64,000 nucleotides of DNA, from NCBI RefSeq assembly GCF_000718515.1, contig NZ_JNZS01000022.1, forward strand, positions 1 through 64,000. The letters run 5' to 3'. Positions 21,153 through 30,900 of this stretch are shown here, one piece after another. The first letter of the stretch is position 1; each line of letters opens with the position of its first letter. Origin of the DNA: Micromonospora parva (lineage in GTDB: Bacteria; Actinomycetota; Actinomycetes; Mycobacteriales; Micromonosporaceae). A model generated the notes under the pieces. It did not search any database. It was given only the letters and a program-made list of their open reading frames with translations, and was not told the origin of the DNA. Position numbers and translations under genes: made by a program.

Positions 21153-22252
21153 GATGTCTCATCTCCGTGGGGGTGCGTGCCGCCCGCGCGTCGCCGGGCC
21201 AGCAGCCGACGGATCCCGTCGACCACCGCCGGCGCGTCGGTGAGGACCTGCTCGTTGGTGAAGCGGAGCACGTCCAGCCCGAGGAGTTGCAGCTGCACGT
21301 CCCTCCGCCGATCGTTGGCGAAAGCGATTCGCCCACGATGCTCCGGGCCGTCCACCTCGACCGCAAGACCCTCCGTGGGCCAAAACAGATCCAGTCGGTA
21401 CGCCGTACCCAGGACATGCCACTCGTAGGTCTGGTTCCACCGCCGGCCGCGGGCCCAGTCGTGCGGTGCGAGCGCGCGTTCCAACGCCTGCTCGGCGGCG
21501 CTGTCGCCGCGCGGCACGCCCGCGATCGGCGGCCAGGCCAACACCGTCGACCCCGGCTCGGCGGGGGTGGCCGGAAGCCGTTCGATAGTGCTGGTCAGCT
21601 CGGCGAATCGTGGCGGCAGCAGCAGCGGCACCGACCGCACCCGGTCGGCATGGCGCAGTGGCCCGCCGGCCAACCAGACCGTGACGTCGCCGTGCCGCAC
21701 CAGCCACTCGGCGGCGGCCACCAGTGTCCGCTCGGCGTCCGCCTCCAGATCGGGCAGGGCCACGATGAGCAGGCAACTCTCCCGGTGGTACGCCTCGGCG
21801 ATCACGCGCGCGAGCCCGGCGGCGCGTACCCCGGGGGCGAAGCGGGACCGGCCGGCGGGGTGGCGCGGACCGCGCAGCCCTCGCTCGGCGAGGTCGGCCA
21901 GGAACGGGCCGAAGTGTCGGGAGCGGGCGGCGGTGCGGGCCGCGAGGGCGCGCACCGCCGCCATGCCGAGGCTGCCCTCGCTGTCGACATGGTCGGCCCC
22001 GGTCAGCCAGCGGGGGAACATCGTGAGGGCCGCGGTGTCGAGTTGGTCGAGCAGGGCGTCCACGAGGTCGCCGAGCGGACCCACCAGCGTGGGCCGGTAG
22101 TGCACGATCGCGGGCGCCGCCGCCGGCAACGGGTCGAGTGCCACCCGCAGCAACTCCGGGTCGACGCCCGGCAGGTGACTCACCCGCCGCGTCGGTGGGG
22201 CTGCCCACCAGGCACCGATGGCGTCGCCGTTGGCCCGGACGGGGTGCGCCAT
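21149..22252 (-). CDS. Putative Vsr/DUF559-type PD-(D/E)XK endonuclease
   Basis: 367 residues. The C-terminal 85 residues match the DUF559/Vsr-like restriction-endonuclease fold: YRLDLFWPTEGLAVEVDGPEH with acidic residues D288, E299 and D301, followed by FANDRRRD and LGLDVLRFTNEQVL, the usual D-R-x-R-D and strand-helix end. The N-terminal 280 residues are unrecognised and include a possible ligand- or protein-binding Rossmann-like part (ESCLLIVALPDLEADAERTLVAAAEWLV). Start ATG at 22250-22252. It lies 55 bp after the WGR gene and overlaps the winged-helix gene, so it is the likely nuclease arm of the HerA cluster. Confidence 0.78.
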   Translation of the reverse strand: MAHPVRANGDAIGAWWAAPPTRRVSHLPGVDPELLRVALDPLPAAAPAIVHYRPTLVGPLGDLVDALLDQLDTAALTMFPRWLTGADHVDSEGSLGMAAVRALAARTAARSRHFGPFLADLAERGLRGPRHPAGRSRFAPGVRAAGLARVIAEAYHRESCLLIVALPDLEADAERTLVAAAEWLVRHGDVTVWLAGGPLRHADRVRSVPLLLPPRFAELTSTIERLPATPAEPGSTVLAWPPIAGVPRGDSAAEQALERALAPHDWARGRRWNQTYEWHVLGTAYRLDLFWPTEGLAVEVDGPEHRGRIAFANDRRRDVQLQLLGLDVLRFTNEQVLTDAPAVVDGIRRLLARRRAGGTHPHGDETS

Positions 22253-22307
22253 GCCGGCACCCTACGACAGAGGCGGGCCCGACCGGGCCCCCTCGGTGTG
22301 CTCGCCG

Positions 22308-23726
22308 TCAGCGCAGCCGGCGGATGTCGCCGTACGCGCGGTAGTAGCCACCGCGGCTGGACTCCCGCACCTCGGTCACCAGGTAGCGGGCGCCCGGCTC
22401 GCGGATCCCCTTGGGGAACTGCACGGACCAGTCGCGCCGGTAACCGTCGGACAGCACCTGAACCCGCAGCCGCCCCCGATCGTCCAGGCACTGCACCACG
22501 ACGCCCGCGCCCGCGTCGCTGGTCACCTCGACCATCGTCGGTTGCACCGGCTGGGGCGCCTGACGGGGGGCCTTGATGTCGCGCACCTGCGGCACGTCCC
22601 CGGCCTGCGCCGCGCGGATCGCCGGCTCACTCGCGTCGATGCAGGCCAGGTGCCCACCGGTGGTGACGACGTAGAGCCGGTCGTCGTGGTACTGCATGGA
22701 GTACGCCGAGCCGCAGCCGGTGCCGAGCTTCCACAGCCGGGTGCCCGCCGAGTCGAAGCAGTAGATCGAGGACTGGCTGTCACCGGCGAAGACGTACCGG
22801 CCGCCCTCGGCGGTGGCGCAGGAGAAGACCGGGGCGTCGCAGCGGTAGGTGCGCTCGTGCCGACCCGACTTGGACAGCCGCACCACCTCGCGGGTGCCCG
22901 TCCCGGCGAACACACTGCCCTGCTCCTGCCAGCCGAAGAGCACCGAGCCGGTTCTGGTGTGCCACAGCTCCCCGCCGGTACGCCACTCGTAGCCGGTCAC
23001 GCCCTGCGAATGGCCGTGGTAGATGGCGTTGTCGTCGCAGCGCACCATCCAGGCCGAACGCCCCCGCCCGGGGCGTCGCCACAGGAACTCGTCCTCGTGG
23101 TCGACGGCGGTGATCCCGCCGTCGGCGTCGGAGACGCCGAGGACGCCGTCGTGGATGTCGAGCCAGTAGATGTCGATCTCCGGGGCGATCGCGTACGCCA
23201 CCCGGGGCACCTTGCCGGACAGGTCGTAGACGTTGCCGTCGTCGCAGCCGGCGTAGATCCAGGCGTCGTCGGCGACGATGCACTTCACCCCGTCGGGCAG
23301 GCGGACCTGGCCGCGCACCTGGGCGTCGTGGCCGAGCGTGGTGATGACGCCGTGCTCGTTGCCGACCATGCAGTGCTGCCCGTCGACGAAGATGCCGAAG
23401 GCGGGAGCGCCGGAGTCGTAGCGCCAGAGCACCGGGGCGGTGTGAGCGGTGGAGCGGGTGCTCACGATCTGCCGCCGTGACACGGTGCGCTTCTGACGGA
23501 CGCCGGGGACGGCCGGCGCGTAGCCCTTGCGGATCTTCTCCCCGATCTTCTTCGCCGCGGCGGCCCGGGCCCGGGCGTTGTCCGGATAGGCGCTCGCCTT
23601 GACCTGCCCCTGGTCGCCGATCCGGCCGTAGCGCACCGTCAGCGTGGCGTTGTCGACGATGACCTCGTAGAACTTGTGCGCACCGTCCACTTCGGACAGT
23701 TCGAGGTAGGTCGTCTCCTGGGACAT
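22308..23726 (-). CDS. WGR-domain protein with a beta-propeller (PQQ/WD40-like) C-terminal part
   Basis: 472 residues, no signal peptide. Residues about 1-75 are a WGR domain (TTYLELSEVDGAHKFYEVIV then VRYGRIGDQGQ), a nucleic-acid/partner-binding module known from PARPs and MolR-like proteins. From about 90 a series of propeller blades follows (DGQHCMVGNEHGVITTLG, DAWIYAGCDDGNVYDLSG, VFAGTGTREVVRLS, YVFAGDSQSSIYCFDSAG, LYVVTTGGHLACIDA). Start at 23724-23726, with GGAGG six bases upstream. Encoded 55 bp upstream of the nuclease gene on the same strand, so it may be the sensor or scaffold of that operon; it could also be independent. Confidence 0.85.
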   Translation of the reverse strand: MSQETTYLELSEVDGAHKFYEVIVDNATLTVRYGRIGDQGQVKASAYPDNARARAAAAKKIGEKIRKGYAPAVPGVRQKRTVSRRQIVSTRSTAHTAPVLWRYDSGAPAFGIFVDGQHCMVGNEHGVITTLGHDAQVRGQVRLPDGVKCIVADDAWIYAGCDDGNVYDLSGKVPRVAYAIAPEIDIYWLDIHDGVLGVSDADGGITAVDHEDEFLWRRPGRGRSAWMVRCDDNAIYHGHSQGVTGYEWRTGGELWHTRTGSVLFGWQEQGSVFAGTGTREVVRLSKSGRHERTYRCDAPVFSCATAEGGRYVFAGDSQSSIYCFDSAGTRLWKLGTGCGSAYSMQYHDDRLYVVTTGGHLACIDASEPAIRAAQAGDVPQVRDIKAPRQAPQPVQPTMVEVTSDAGAGVVVQCLDDRGRLRVQVLSDGYRRDWSVQFPKGIREPGARYLVTEVRESSRGGYYRAYGDIRRLR

Positions 23727-23788
23727 GGGGGGCCTCCGAGGGTCAGCGAGCGGCCAGATCCGGCCGGCGCGGCGACAGTGACCACACG

Positions 23789-24749
23789 TTAACGGCGACC
23801 TCCGACAGAATCGGCGTGCGGAAATCGCAGCGCGTCGTCGCGGAGGACGGCGTGCGCGCCGACGGTCTGGTTGACGATCTGCGTCACCCGTACGTCGACA
23901 GCGATGCTGGCCAGCGCCACCGCGTCCGCGCGGCTGAGGCCGTGCAGCCGCTGCATCAGTGTCAGCATCGACTCCAGGGCGGTGAAGGTGGCGTCGTCGA
24001 GGGAGGCACCGACGCCCAGGGTCAGCCACGCGTCGGGGGTGCGGGCCACCGGACCGGTGACCGGGAAGTCGTCGCGTACGTCGAAGGTCAACGTCACCTC
24101 GTCCATCGGGCACTCGATCGCGGTGCCGCCGACCTCGCCGTCACCCTGTGCGGCGTGACCGTCCCCGACGGAGAACAGCGCGTCGTCCACCGGGATCGGC
24201 AGCAGCAGGGTGCTGCCGGCGGTGAGGTCCCGGCAGTCCAGATTGCCGCCGTAGGGGCGCGGCGGGATCGTCGAGTGTCGTCCCGGCTCGGCGGGTGGCA
24301 TGCCGAGCACTCCCATGAAGGGCCGCAGCGCGACCGAGTGGCCATGCTGGTTGCGGCCGGTCATCGTCTCCGGGTCCAGCGTCCAGGCGTGCACCACAGG
24401 TTGTTCCTGCACGCCGTAGCGCTGGTTGAACACGCTCGGCCAGCCGCCGGCCACCGTGGTTCCCCAGGTGGCCGGGGTGATCGCGTCGATGCGTACCGCG
24501 AGGGTCTGGCCGGCGCGCGCACCGCGGACCGCGACCGGACCGATCAGGGCGTGTCCGTGGTCGGGCCGGTGCTGCGCGACCCGGGGGGCGGTCCCGGTTC
24601 GGCCCGCCGGGGTACGGGCCGGCGGACCACCAGCAGTCCAGCGTGCGGTAGGTGACGGTGTCGCCGGGGTCGATGGTGAGCACCGGCGGGAGATCGGGGG
24701 AGAAGTGGCCGTGCAGGCTGTCATCTGAGGGGATGAGGGTGTGTCGCAT
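23789..24749 (-). pseudogene. Acetamidase/formamidase (FmdA/AmdA) gene, frameshifted
   Basis: The N-terminus MRHTLIPSDDSLHGHFSPDL through LDCWWSAGPYPGGPNRD reads in one frame from the ATG at 24749; from RVAQHRPDHGHALIGPVAV to the TAA at 23789 the homology continues in another frame. The switch falls at a six-G run (24583-24588 on the plus strand); removing one base restores a single protein of about 318 residues. Family blocks such as NLDCRDLTAGSTLLLPIPV and LFSVGDGHAAQGDGEV (metal/substrate site) are intact, so either the break is recent or it is a sequencing error. The enzyme would release ammonia from short-chain amides. Confidence 0.82.
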
Positions 24750-24792
24750 CAGTGCAGGCTAGTGGCGGCTGGTCCGCGCGCCGGGCCGCCAG

Positions 24793-24827
24793 GTGCGCGG
24801 TGGGTGCCGGGCGCACCCACCGCGCAC
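24793..24827 (-). terminator. Terminator hairpin after the polysaccharide deacetylase gene
   Basis: A perfect 14-bp stem, GTGCGCGGTGGGTG (24793-24806) with CACCCACCGCGCAC (24814-24827), and a 7-nt loop, 19 nt beyond the deacetylase stop. Confidence 0.75.
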
Positions 24828-24845
24828 GTCTCAACCTGGGCGATG

Positions 24846-25868
24846 TCAACCCGAGGTGCAGGAGCGGATCTGTGGGCGGGCGCTGCTGTTGCCGTTGGTC
24901 ATCGTGGTGAAGCCGAAGGTGTTGCCGCTGCCGTTGGACCGCATCGTCATGACGGTGCCGCTGCTGTCCCAGGTGGCGGTGCCGTTCCAGACGGTGGAGA
25001 TCCGTTGGGGTGAGGTGATGGCCACGACGACGGTCCACGTGTTGGCGCCGCTGACAGTGACCGACGTGTTGTACCGGTCGCCCCAGACGTTCGTGGTCGC
25101 GGCGGTCGCGGTGCAGGTGCCGCCGGCGGGCGGCGGGGTGGTGGTGGGCGGCGGCGTGGTGCCGTCCGGCGCGACGGCGCGGCCGGTGGACGGCGAGATC
25201 ATGCCGGGGCACAGGTTGCGGCTGGTCAGGTTGGCCATGATCTGGGGGATCGCGTCGCGGGTGTTCTGGATCCCGTCGTGCATCAGGATGACCTGACCGG
25301 CCTGGAGCCGGCTCGCGTTGGCCACGATCTGGCTGACGCTGGCGCCGTTCCAGTCCTGGGAGTCCACGTCCCAGATCACCTGACGCATGCCCAGTGACGA
25401 CGCGACGGACTGCAGGGTGGAGTTGGTCTCGCCGTAGGGCGGCCGGAACAGAACCGGTCGGCTGCCGGTCGCCGACTGGATCGCCGAGCTGGTCTGGGAC
25501 AGGTCCGACTGCATCTGCGCCTGGGACATCGAGGTCATGTGGGCGTGGTTCCAGCTGTGGTTGGCGACCCACATGCCGGCGGACACCTGGGCCTGCGCGG
25601 CCGACGGGTTGTTCTGGACGTTCTGCCCGACGTTGAACATCGTGGCCCGTACGCCGTTGGCGCGCAGCACGTTCAGCAGCGCGCTGGTGCTGCCGGTCGG
25701 ACCGTCGTCGAAGGTGAGGCCGACGTAGCCGTTGCAGGTGGCGGCGCTCGACGGGGTCGAGGTGGCCGCGAGGACGACACCGCACATGGCGACCGCGGTG
25801 GCGAGGACGGCGAGCGCCGCGCGCAACCGCCGGGACCACAGCGCCGTGCGAGGGAAGAGCCTGCTCAT
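24846..25868 (-). CDS. Secreted polysaccharide deacetylase (CE4) with C-terminal CBM2-like domain
   Basis: 340 residues. Signal peptide: basic MSRLFPRTALWSRRLRAAL then a hydrophobic core, cleavage near SSAAT. The NodB domain has all CE4 motifs: TFDDGP, H-x-x-x-H in HSWNH, RPPYG, the WDVDSQDW region and LMHDG, so metal-dependent deacetylation of chitin or xylan is expected. A Thr/Pro linker (TPPPTTTPPPAGG) leads to a domain of about 100 residues resembling CBM2 (VWGDRYNTSVTVSGANTWTV, then WNGTATW). Start at 25866-25868, with AAGGGG upstream; the upstream ATG at 25979 is less likely. Divergent from the GH19 chitinase gene, fitting joint chitin processing. Confidence 0.92.
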   Translation of the reverse strand: MSRLFPRTALWSRRLRAALAVLATAVAMCGVVLAATSTPSSAATCNGYVGLTFDDGPTGSTSALLNVLRANGVRATMFNVGQNVQNNPSAAQAQVSAGMWVANHSWNHAHMTSMSQAQMQSDLSQTSSAIQSATGSRPVLFRPPYGETNSTLQSVASSLGMRQVIWDVDSQDWNGASVSQIVANASRLQAGQVILMHDGIQNTRDAIPQIMANLTSRNLCPGMISPSTGRAVAPDGTTPPPTTTPPPAGGTCTATAATTNVWGDRYNTSVTVSGANTWTVVVAITSPQRISTVWNGTATWDSSGTVMTMRSNGSGNTFGFTTMTNGNSSARPQIRSCTSG

Positions 25869-26310
25869 CTGGTGCCCCTTCGCGCAGACCCGGACACGCC
25901 CTGGATGTGGGCAGCACAGTCCGGACAGGTGTGGATGGGTGGGTAGCTGGAGCCGATACCGCAGCGAAGCCGATCGCATTGACCTCAGTGGATCGGAGTA
26001 TTACAGCGAGAATTCCAGCACGTCAACAACTTCCGGAAAATCACCGGAACAACTCAGGCACGCATCCGGGTGTTGGCCAGGCATGCCGTGATCGGGCCCG
26101 AGTTCTCGCGGCATCCCGGTCTCGCGGGCCGACGCGGTCAGGGGTGCTGTGCTCCGGAAAGTGCCTGGAAGTACCGGTCACCGGTCGCCGGGCCCGCACT
26201 CACCCGGCCACCACCGCAATAGTAAAGAGTGTGAACAGAAGATGTTACAGTCATCCCGGTCGATGTCCGTCCGGATTTCGGCCAGTGAGGTCCCAGAAAG
26301 GAGTGATCAC
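25869..26310. promoter_or_regulatory. Divergent intergenic region, deacetylase/chitinase
   Basis: 442 bp without a convincing gene, AT-richer than average. It contains the inverted repeat TTCCGG (26031-26036) with CCGGAA (26044-26049), spacer 7, a candidate shared operator. No DasR-type consensus site was found. An AT-rich stretch near 26219-26250 may hold the chitinase promoter. Confidence 0.45.
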
Positions 26311-27390
26311 ATGACAAGACTGCGCGCGCTGGTCGCGCTGGTGGCACTGATCGTCGCCGGTGGACTGGTTGCGGTCATCCCGGCCACCGCCGCGTCGGCA
26401 GCGGCCTGCTCGGCATCGTGGCAGGCCTCGGCCGTCTACTGGGGAGACGCACAGGTCTCCCACAACGGCCGCAACTACCGGGCGAAGTGGTGGACCCAGA
26501 ACGAGGCCCCGCCGGGTACGACAGGCGTCTGGGAGGACCTCGGAGTGTGCGGCGGAGGCACCACGCCACCCACCGGGGGGACCTGCAGCTACCCGAACTG
26601 GACGGCCGGAACCTGGTACGCCGCCGGGGCGATCGTGCGGTACACCAACGGTCTCTACTACATCGCCGAGCACGACAATCCCGGGTACGACCCGATCGTC
26701 AGCACCTGGTACTGGGAGCCCTACACCTGCGGCGGCCAGCCCCCGACCACCCCGCCGCCCACCAACCCGGGCGGCTTCGTGGTGACCGAGGCCCAGTTCA
26801 ACCAGATGTTCCCGGGCCGCAACTCGTTCTACACGTACTCCGGACTCGTCGCCGCGCTCAGCGCCTACCCGGCGTTCGCGCGCACCGGCAGTGCCACCGT
26901 CCAGCGGCAGGAGGCCGCCGCCTTCCTGGCCAACGTTTACCACGAGACCGGCGGGCTGGTGCACATCGTCGAGCAGAACACCGCCAACTACCCGCACTAC
27001 TGCGATCCCGGCCAGTCGTACGGCTGCCCCGCCGGGCAGGCCGCCTACTACGGGCGGGGGCCGATCCAGCTCAGTTGGAACTTCAACTACAACGCCGCCG
27101 GTAACGCCCTCAACCTGCCGCTGTTGACCAACCCGTGGCTGGTGCAGACCGACGCCGCGGTGGCCTGGAAGACTGGTATCTGGTACTGGATGACCCAGAA
27201 CGGGCCGGGCACCATGACCGCCCACAACGCGATGGTCAACGGCGCCGGGTTCGGGCAGACGATCCGCAGCATCAACGGCTCGATCGAGTGCAACAACGGA
27301 AACCCCGCCCAGGTGCAGAGCCGTGTCACCAGGTACCAGCAGTTCGTCGGCATCCTCGGCGTGCCCGCCGGAGCCAACCTCTACTGCTGA
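26311..27390 (+). CDS. Secreted GH19 chitinase with two CBM5/12-type chitin-binding modules
   Basis: 359 residues. Start ATG 26311, with AAAGGAG upstream; signal peptide MTRLRALVALVALIVAGGLV, cleavage near ASAAA. Two short modules follow: CSASWQASAVYWGDAQVSHNGRNYRAKWWTQ and CSYPNWTAGTWYAAGAIVRYTNGLYYIAEHD, both like ChiC/CBM5_12, each followed by a Gly/Thr/Pro linker. The GH19 domain (about 155-359) has catalytic glutamate in NVYHETGG and YYGRGPIQLSWNFNY. It hydrolyses chitin with inversion. Residues before ATG in the longer frame are unsupported. Confidence 0.95.
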   Translation: MTRLRALVALVALIVAGGLVAVIPATAASAAACSASWQASAVYWGDAQVSHNGRNYRAKWWTQNEAPPGTTGVWEDLGVCGGGTTPPTGGTCSYPNWTAGTWYAAGAIVRYTNGLYYIAEHDNPGYDPIVSTWYWEPYTCGGQPPTTPPPTNPGGFVVTEAQFNQMFPGRNSFYTYSGLVAALSAYPAFARTGSATVQRQEAAAFLANVYHETGGLVHIVEQNTANYPHYCDPGQSYGCPAGQAAYYGRGPIQLSWNFNYNAAGNALNLPLLTNPWLVQTDAAVAWKTGIWYWMTQNGPGTMTAHNAMVNGAGFGQTIRSINGSIECNNGNPAQVQSRVTRYQQFVGILGVPAGANLYC

Positions 27391-27393
27391 TTC

Positions 27394-27441
27394 GTGCCCG
27401 GGCCTCGGCGTACGTCCTCGGACGGCGTCGAGGCCCGGCAC
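27394..27441 (+). terminator. Terminator hairpin after the chitinase gene
   Basis: A 13-bp GC-rich stem with one bulged C (27394-27407 with 27429-27441) starting 4 nt after the stop codon. Confidence 0.7.
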
Positions 27442-27493
27442 GTCGGCCGCCGGGCCCGGTGCGGGCGGTGGCCGTTTCGACCCGGTCAACCCG

Positions 27494-27541
27494 TTGACAC
27501 GGCCGTGTTGCGCCCGGAACTATCAGCGGCAGTCCACTGCC
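27494..27541 (+). promoter_or_regulatory. Candidate promoter and palindromes upstream of the GH92 gene
   Basis: A -35 TTGACA (27494-27499) and a weak -10 AACTAT (27518-27523) with an 18-nt spacer. A perfect palindrome ACACGGCCGTGT (27497-27508) overlaps the -35, and GGCAGT-CC-ACTGCC (27528-27541) follows the -10. These are plausible operator positions for a sugar regulator. Confidence 0.45.
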
Positions 27542-27933
27542 CCGATCTTGTTGCTCACGAACTCTGATGACAACGATGTCAGGGCCTGACCCCCACTCGC
27601 TCCACACTGCCCAGACGTTCGACGTACTCGACCCCGTTCGAGTCGAAAGGCCCCGTCCCTCATGTCGCACAGACCACTTGCGAGCCCCCGCTCGCCCCCC
27701 TGATCGCGGCGACGACAGCCGCCCTGCTACCGCTGGGCCTGCTCGTCGCCGCGCCCCTGGCCAACGCCGCGACCCCGGCAACGCCGGGCGACTTCGCGTC
27801 CTCGTTCGAGTCCGCCGACCCCAAGCCCGCCACCGGCACCGTCGAGGTCGGCGCGAACGGACAGCCGATCCAGGGCAACCTGAGCGGCAACGTCTCGACG
27901 CTGCCCGGCAGCCAGCTCGGCCAGGTCACCGCC

Positions 27934-30900
27934 GTGACCGCGAGCGACGAGCACCTGCCGAGGGAGATCGCCGCTAACCTCACCGACGAGGAGCCGTCGA
28001 CCAAGTGGCTCACGTTCGCGAAGACCGGTTGGGTGACCTACCAGCTCGCCAAGCCGACGACGGTGGTCCGCTACTCGCTGACCGCCGCCAACGACGCACC
28101 AGGGCGAGACCCCAGGGACTTCGTCATCCAGGGGTCGAACGACGGCAGCACCTGGACCGATCTGGACAAGCGCACCGGCGAGAAGTTCCGCGGGCGCTTC
28201 GCGACGAACAAGTACAGCTTCACCAACACGACCGCGTACGGCTTCTACCGGCTGAACGTCACCGCCAACTCCGGTGACACGCTCGTGCAGCTCGGCGACT
28301 GGAACATCAGCGACGGCTCGGATGTCCGCCCGCCGACCACGCCCATGGTCAGCGTGGTCAGCGCCGGTCCGTACGACGGGTACACCACGAAGCCGGACGC
28401 CGGCTTCACCGGGCTCGCCGCGCTGCGCTACGCCGGCGGCGCCCTGGCCGGTGGCCGCTCGTACGGGACCAACAAGCTCTTCGACGTGAACATCCCGGTC
28501 GGGCCGAAGACCCGACTGTCGTACAAGATCTTCCCTGAGTTCACCGATGGGGACGGTCAGTACCCGTCCACCTACGCCGCGCTCGACCTGCACTTCACCG
28601 ACGGCAGCTACCTGAGTGGGCGCTCACCCGTCGACCAGCACGGCAACCTGCTCACCGGCCCCGGTCAGGCTGCCTCGAAGGCACTCTTCGCCGACCAGTG
28701 GAACCTGGTGCAGACCGACCTCGGCACCATCGCGCGCGGCAAGACGATCGACCGCATCCTGCTCGCGTACGACCACCCCAAGGCCACCGGGGAGACCCGC
28801 TTCCAGGGCTGGCTCGACGATGTCGAGGTGGAGGCCAACCCGGCGTCCATCGACGGCTCGAAGCTGACCAACTACGTCGACACCCGACGGGGCACCAACT
28901 CGACGAGCGGTTTCTCGCGCGGCAACAACCTGCCGATCACCGCGGTGCCGAACGGCTTCAACTTCTTCACCCCGGTGACCGACGCGGACTCCGACTCCTG
29001 GGAGTACGAGTACCACCGGATCAACAACGCGGCCAATCTGCCGATGCTGCAGGGCCTCGCGATCTCCCACGAGCCGAGCCCGTGGATGGGTGACCGCAAC
29101 CAGATGTCGGTCATGCCGGTCGCCGGCGACCGGTCACTCACCGGTGATCCCGCCAGCCGCGCCCTCGCCTTCAGCCACGACGACGAGACCGCGCAGCCGG
29201 ACCTCTACCGGGTGAAGCTGGAGAACGGCCTGATCGCCGAGGTGTCGCCCACCGACCACGCCGGGATCATGCGGTTCACCTTCCCCGCCGGGCAGGCGAC
29301 CGGAAGCCTCGTCTTCCACAACGGCACCTTCACCATCGGCACGGACGGCACGTTCACCGGGTGGGTGGACAACGCCAGCGGCCTGTCGGCCGGCCAGACC
29401 CGGATGTTCGTCTCCGGCGCGTTCGACCGGGCGCCGACGGCGAGCGCCGCGACGTCCGCCACCTTCGACGTCACCAGGAGCCGGGAGGTGACGATGCGTC
29501 TCGCGACGTCGTTCCTCTCCGTCGACCAGGCGCGCAGGAACCTCGACCTGGAGGTCACCGGCAAGAGCTTCGACCAGATCCACGCCGCCGCCACCGCCGC
29601 GTGGAAGGACCGGCTGGGCCGCGTCGAGGTGCGGGGCGCCACCGAGGCGCAGCTGGTCTCGATGTACTCGAACCTGTACCGGCTGAACCTCTACCCGAAC
29701 TCGCAGTCGGAGAACACCGGCACCGCCGCCGCGCCGCGCTGGCAGTACGCGAGCCCGGTATCGGCCCCGACCGGCACGTCGACAGCCACCCACACCGGCG
29801 CGAAGATCGTCGACGGCCAGATCTACGTCAACAACGGTTTCTGGGACACCTACCGCACCGTGTGGCCCGCCTACTCGCTGCTCTACCCGGACATCGCCGC
29901 GAAGATTTCCGACGGGTTCGTCCAGCACTACCGCGACGGCGGCTGGATCGCCCGCTGGTCCTCGCCCGGTTACTCCGACCTGATGACCGGCACCAGCGCC
30001 AACGTGGCCCTGGCCCAGGCGTACCTCACCGGGGTCAAGCTGCCCGACCCGCTCGCCGCGTACGACGCCGCCGTCAAGGACGCGACCGTCGCGTCCGGGC
30101 GTCCCGAGGTCGGCCGCAAGGGCATCGAGAACTCCCTGTTCCTCGGCTACACGCCGACCTCCACTGCGGAGTCGGTGTCGTGGGCGCTGGAGGGCTACAT
30201 CAACGACTTCGGCATCGGCAACATGGGTGCGGCCCTGGCCAAGGACCCGGCCACGCCGAAGTCGGAGCGCACCCGGCTCAAGGAGGAGTCGCGCTACTTC
30301 CTGGAGCGTGCCCGCAACTACGTTCACCTGTTCGACTCGAAGACGAAGCTCTTCCAGGGCCGGAACGCCGCTGGCACCTTCCGTGCCGACGACCCACTGG
30401 ACTGGGGTGGCGTCTACACCGAGACGAACGGGTGGAACTTCGCCTTCACCGCGCAGCAGGACGGTCAGGGTCTGGTTAACCTGCTCGGCGGGCAGAAGGC
30501 GTTGCGCGACAAGCTCGACACCTACTTCTCCACCCCGGAGAACGCCGACCGCCCCGGCGGTTACGGCGGCATCATCCACGAGATGGTGGAGGCCCGGGCG
30601 GTACGGATGGGGCAGCTCGGCATGAGCAACCAGCCGTCGCACCACATCCCGTACATGTACAACTTCGCCGGCGCGCCGTCGAAGACCCAGGAGGCGGTCC
30701 GGGAGATCCTGCGCCGTCTCTACGTCGGCAGCGAGATCGGCCAGGGCTACCTGGGCGACGAGGACAACGGCGAGATGTCGTCCTGGTACGTCCTCAGCTC
30801 GCTGGGCATCTACCCGCTGCAGGCCGGGTCGTCCGAGTGGACGATCGGCTCTCCGCAGTTCACCAGAATGACAGTGCACCGCAGCACCGGCGACATCGTC

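Noticed and set aside
26031..26260. DasR-type operator before the chitinase
   Set aside because: No sequence near ACTGGTCTAGACCAGT was seen; only an unrelated TTCCGG/CCGGAA repeat.
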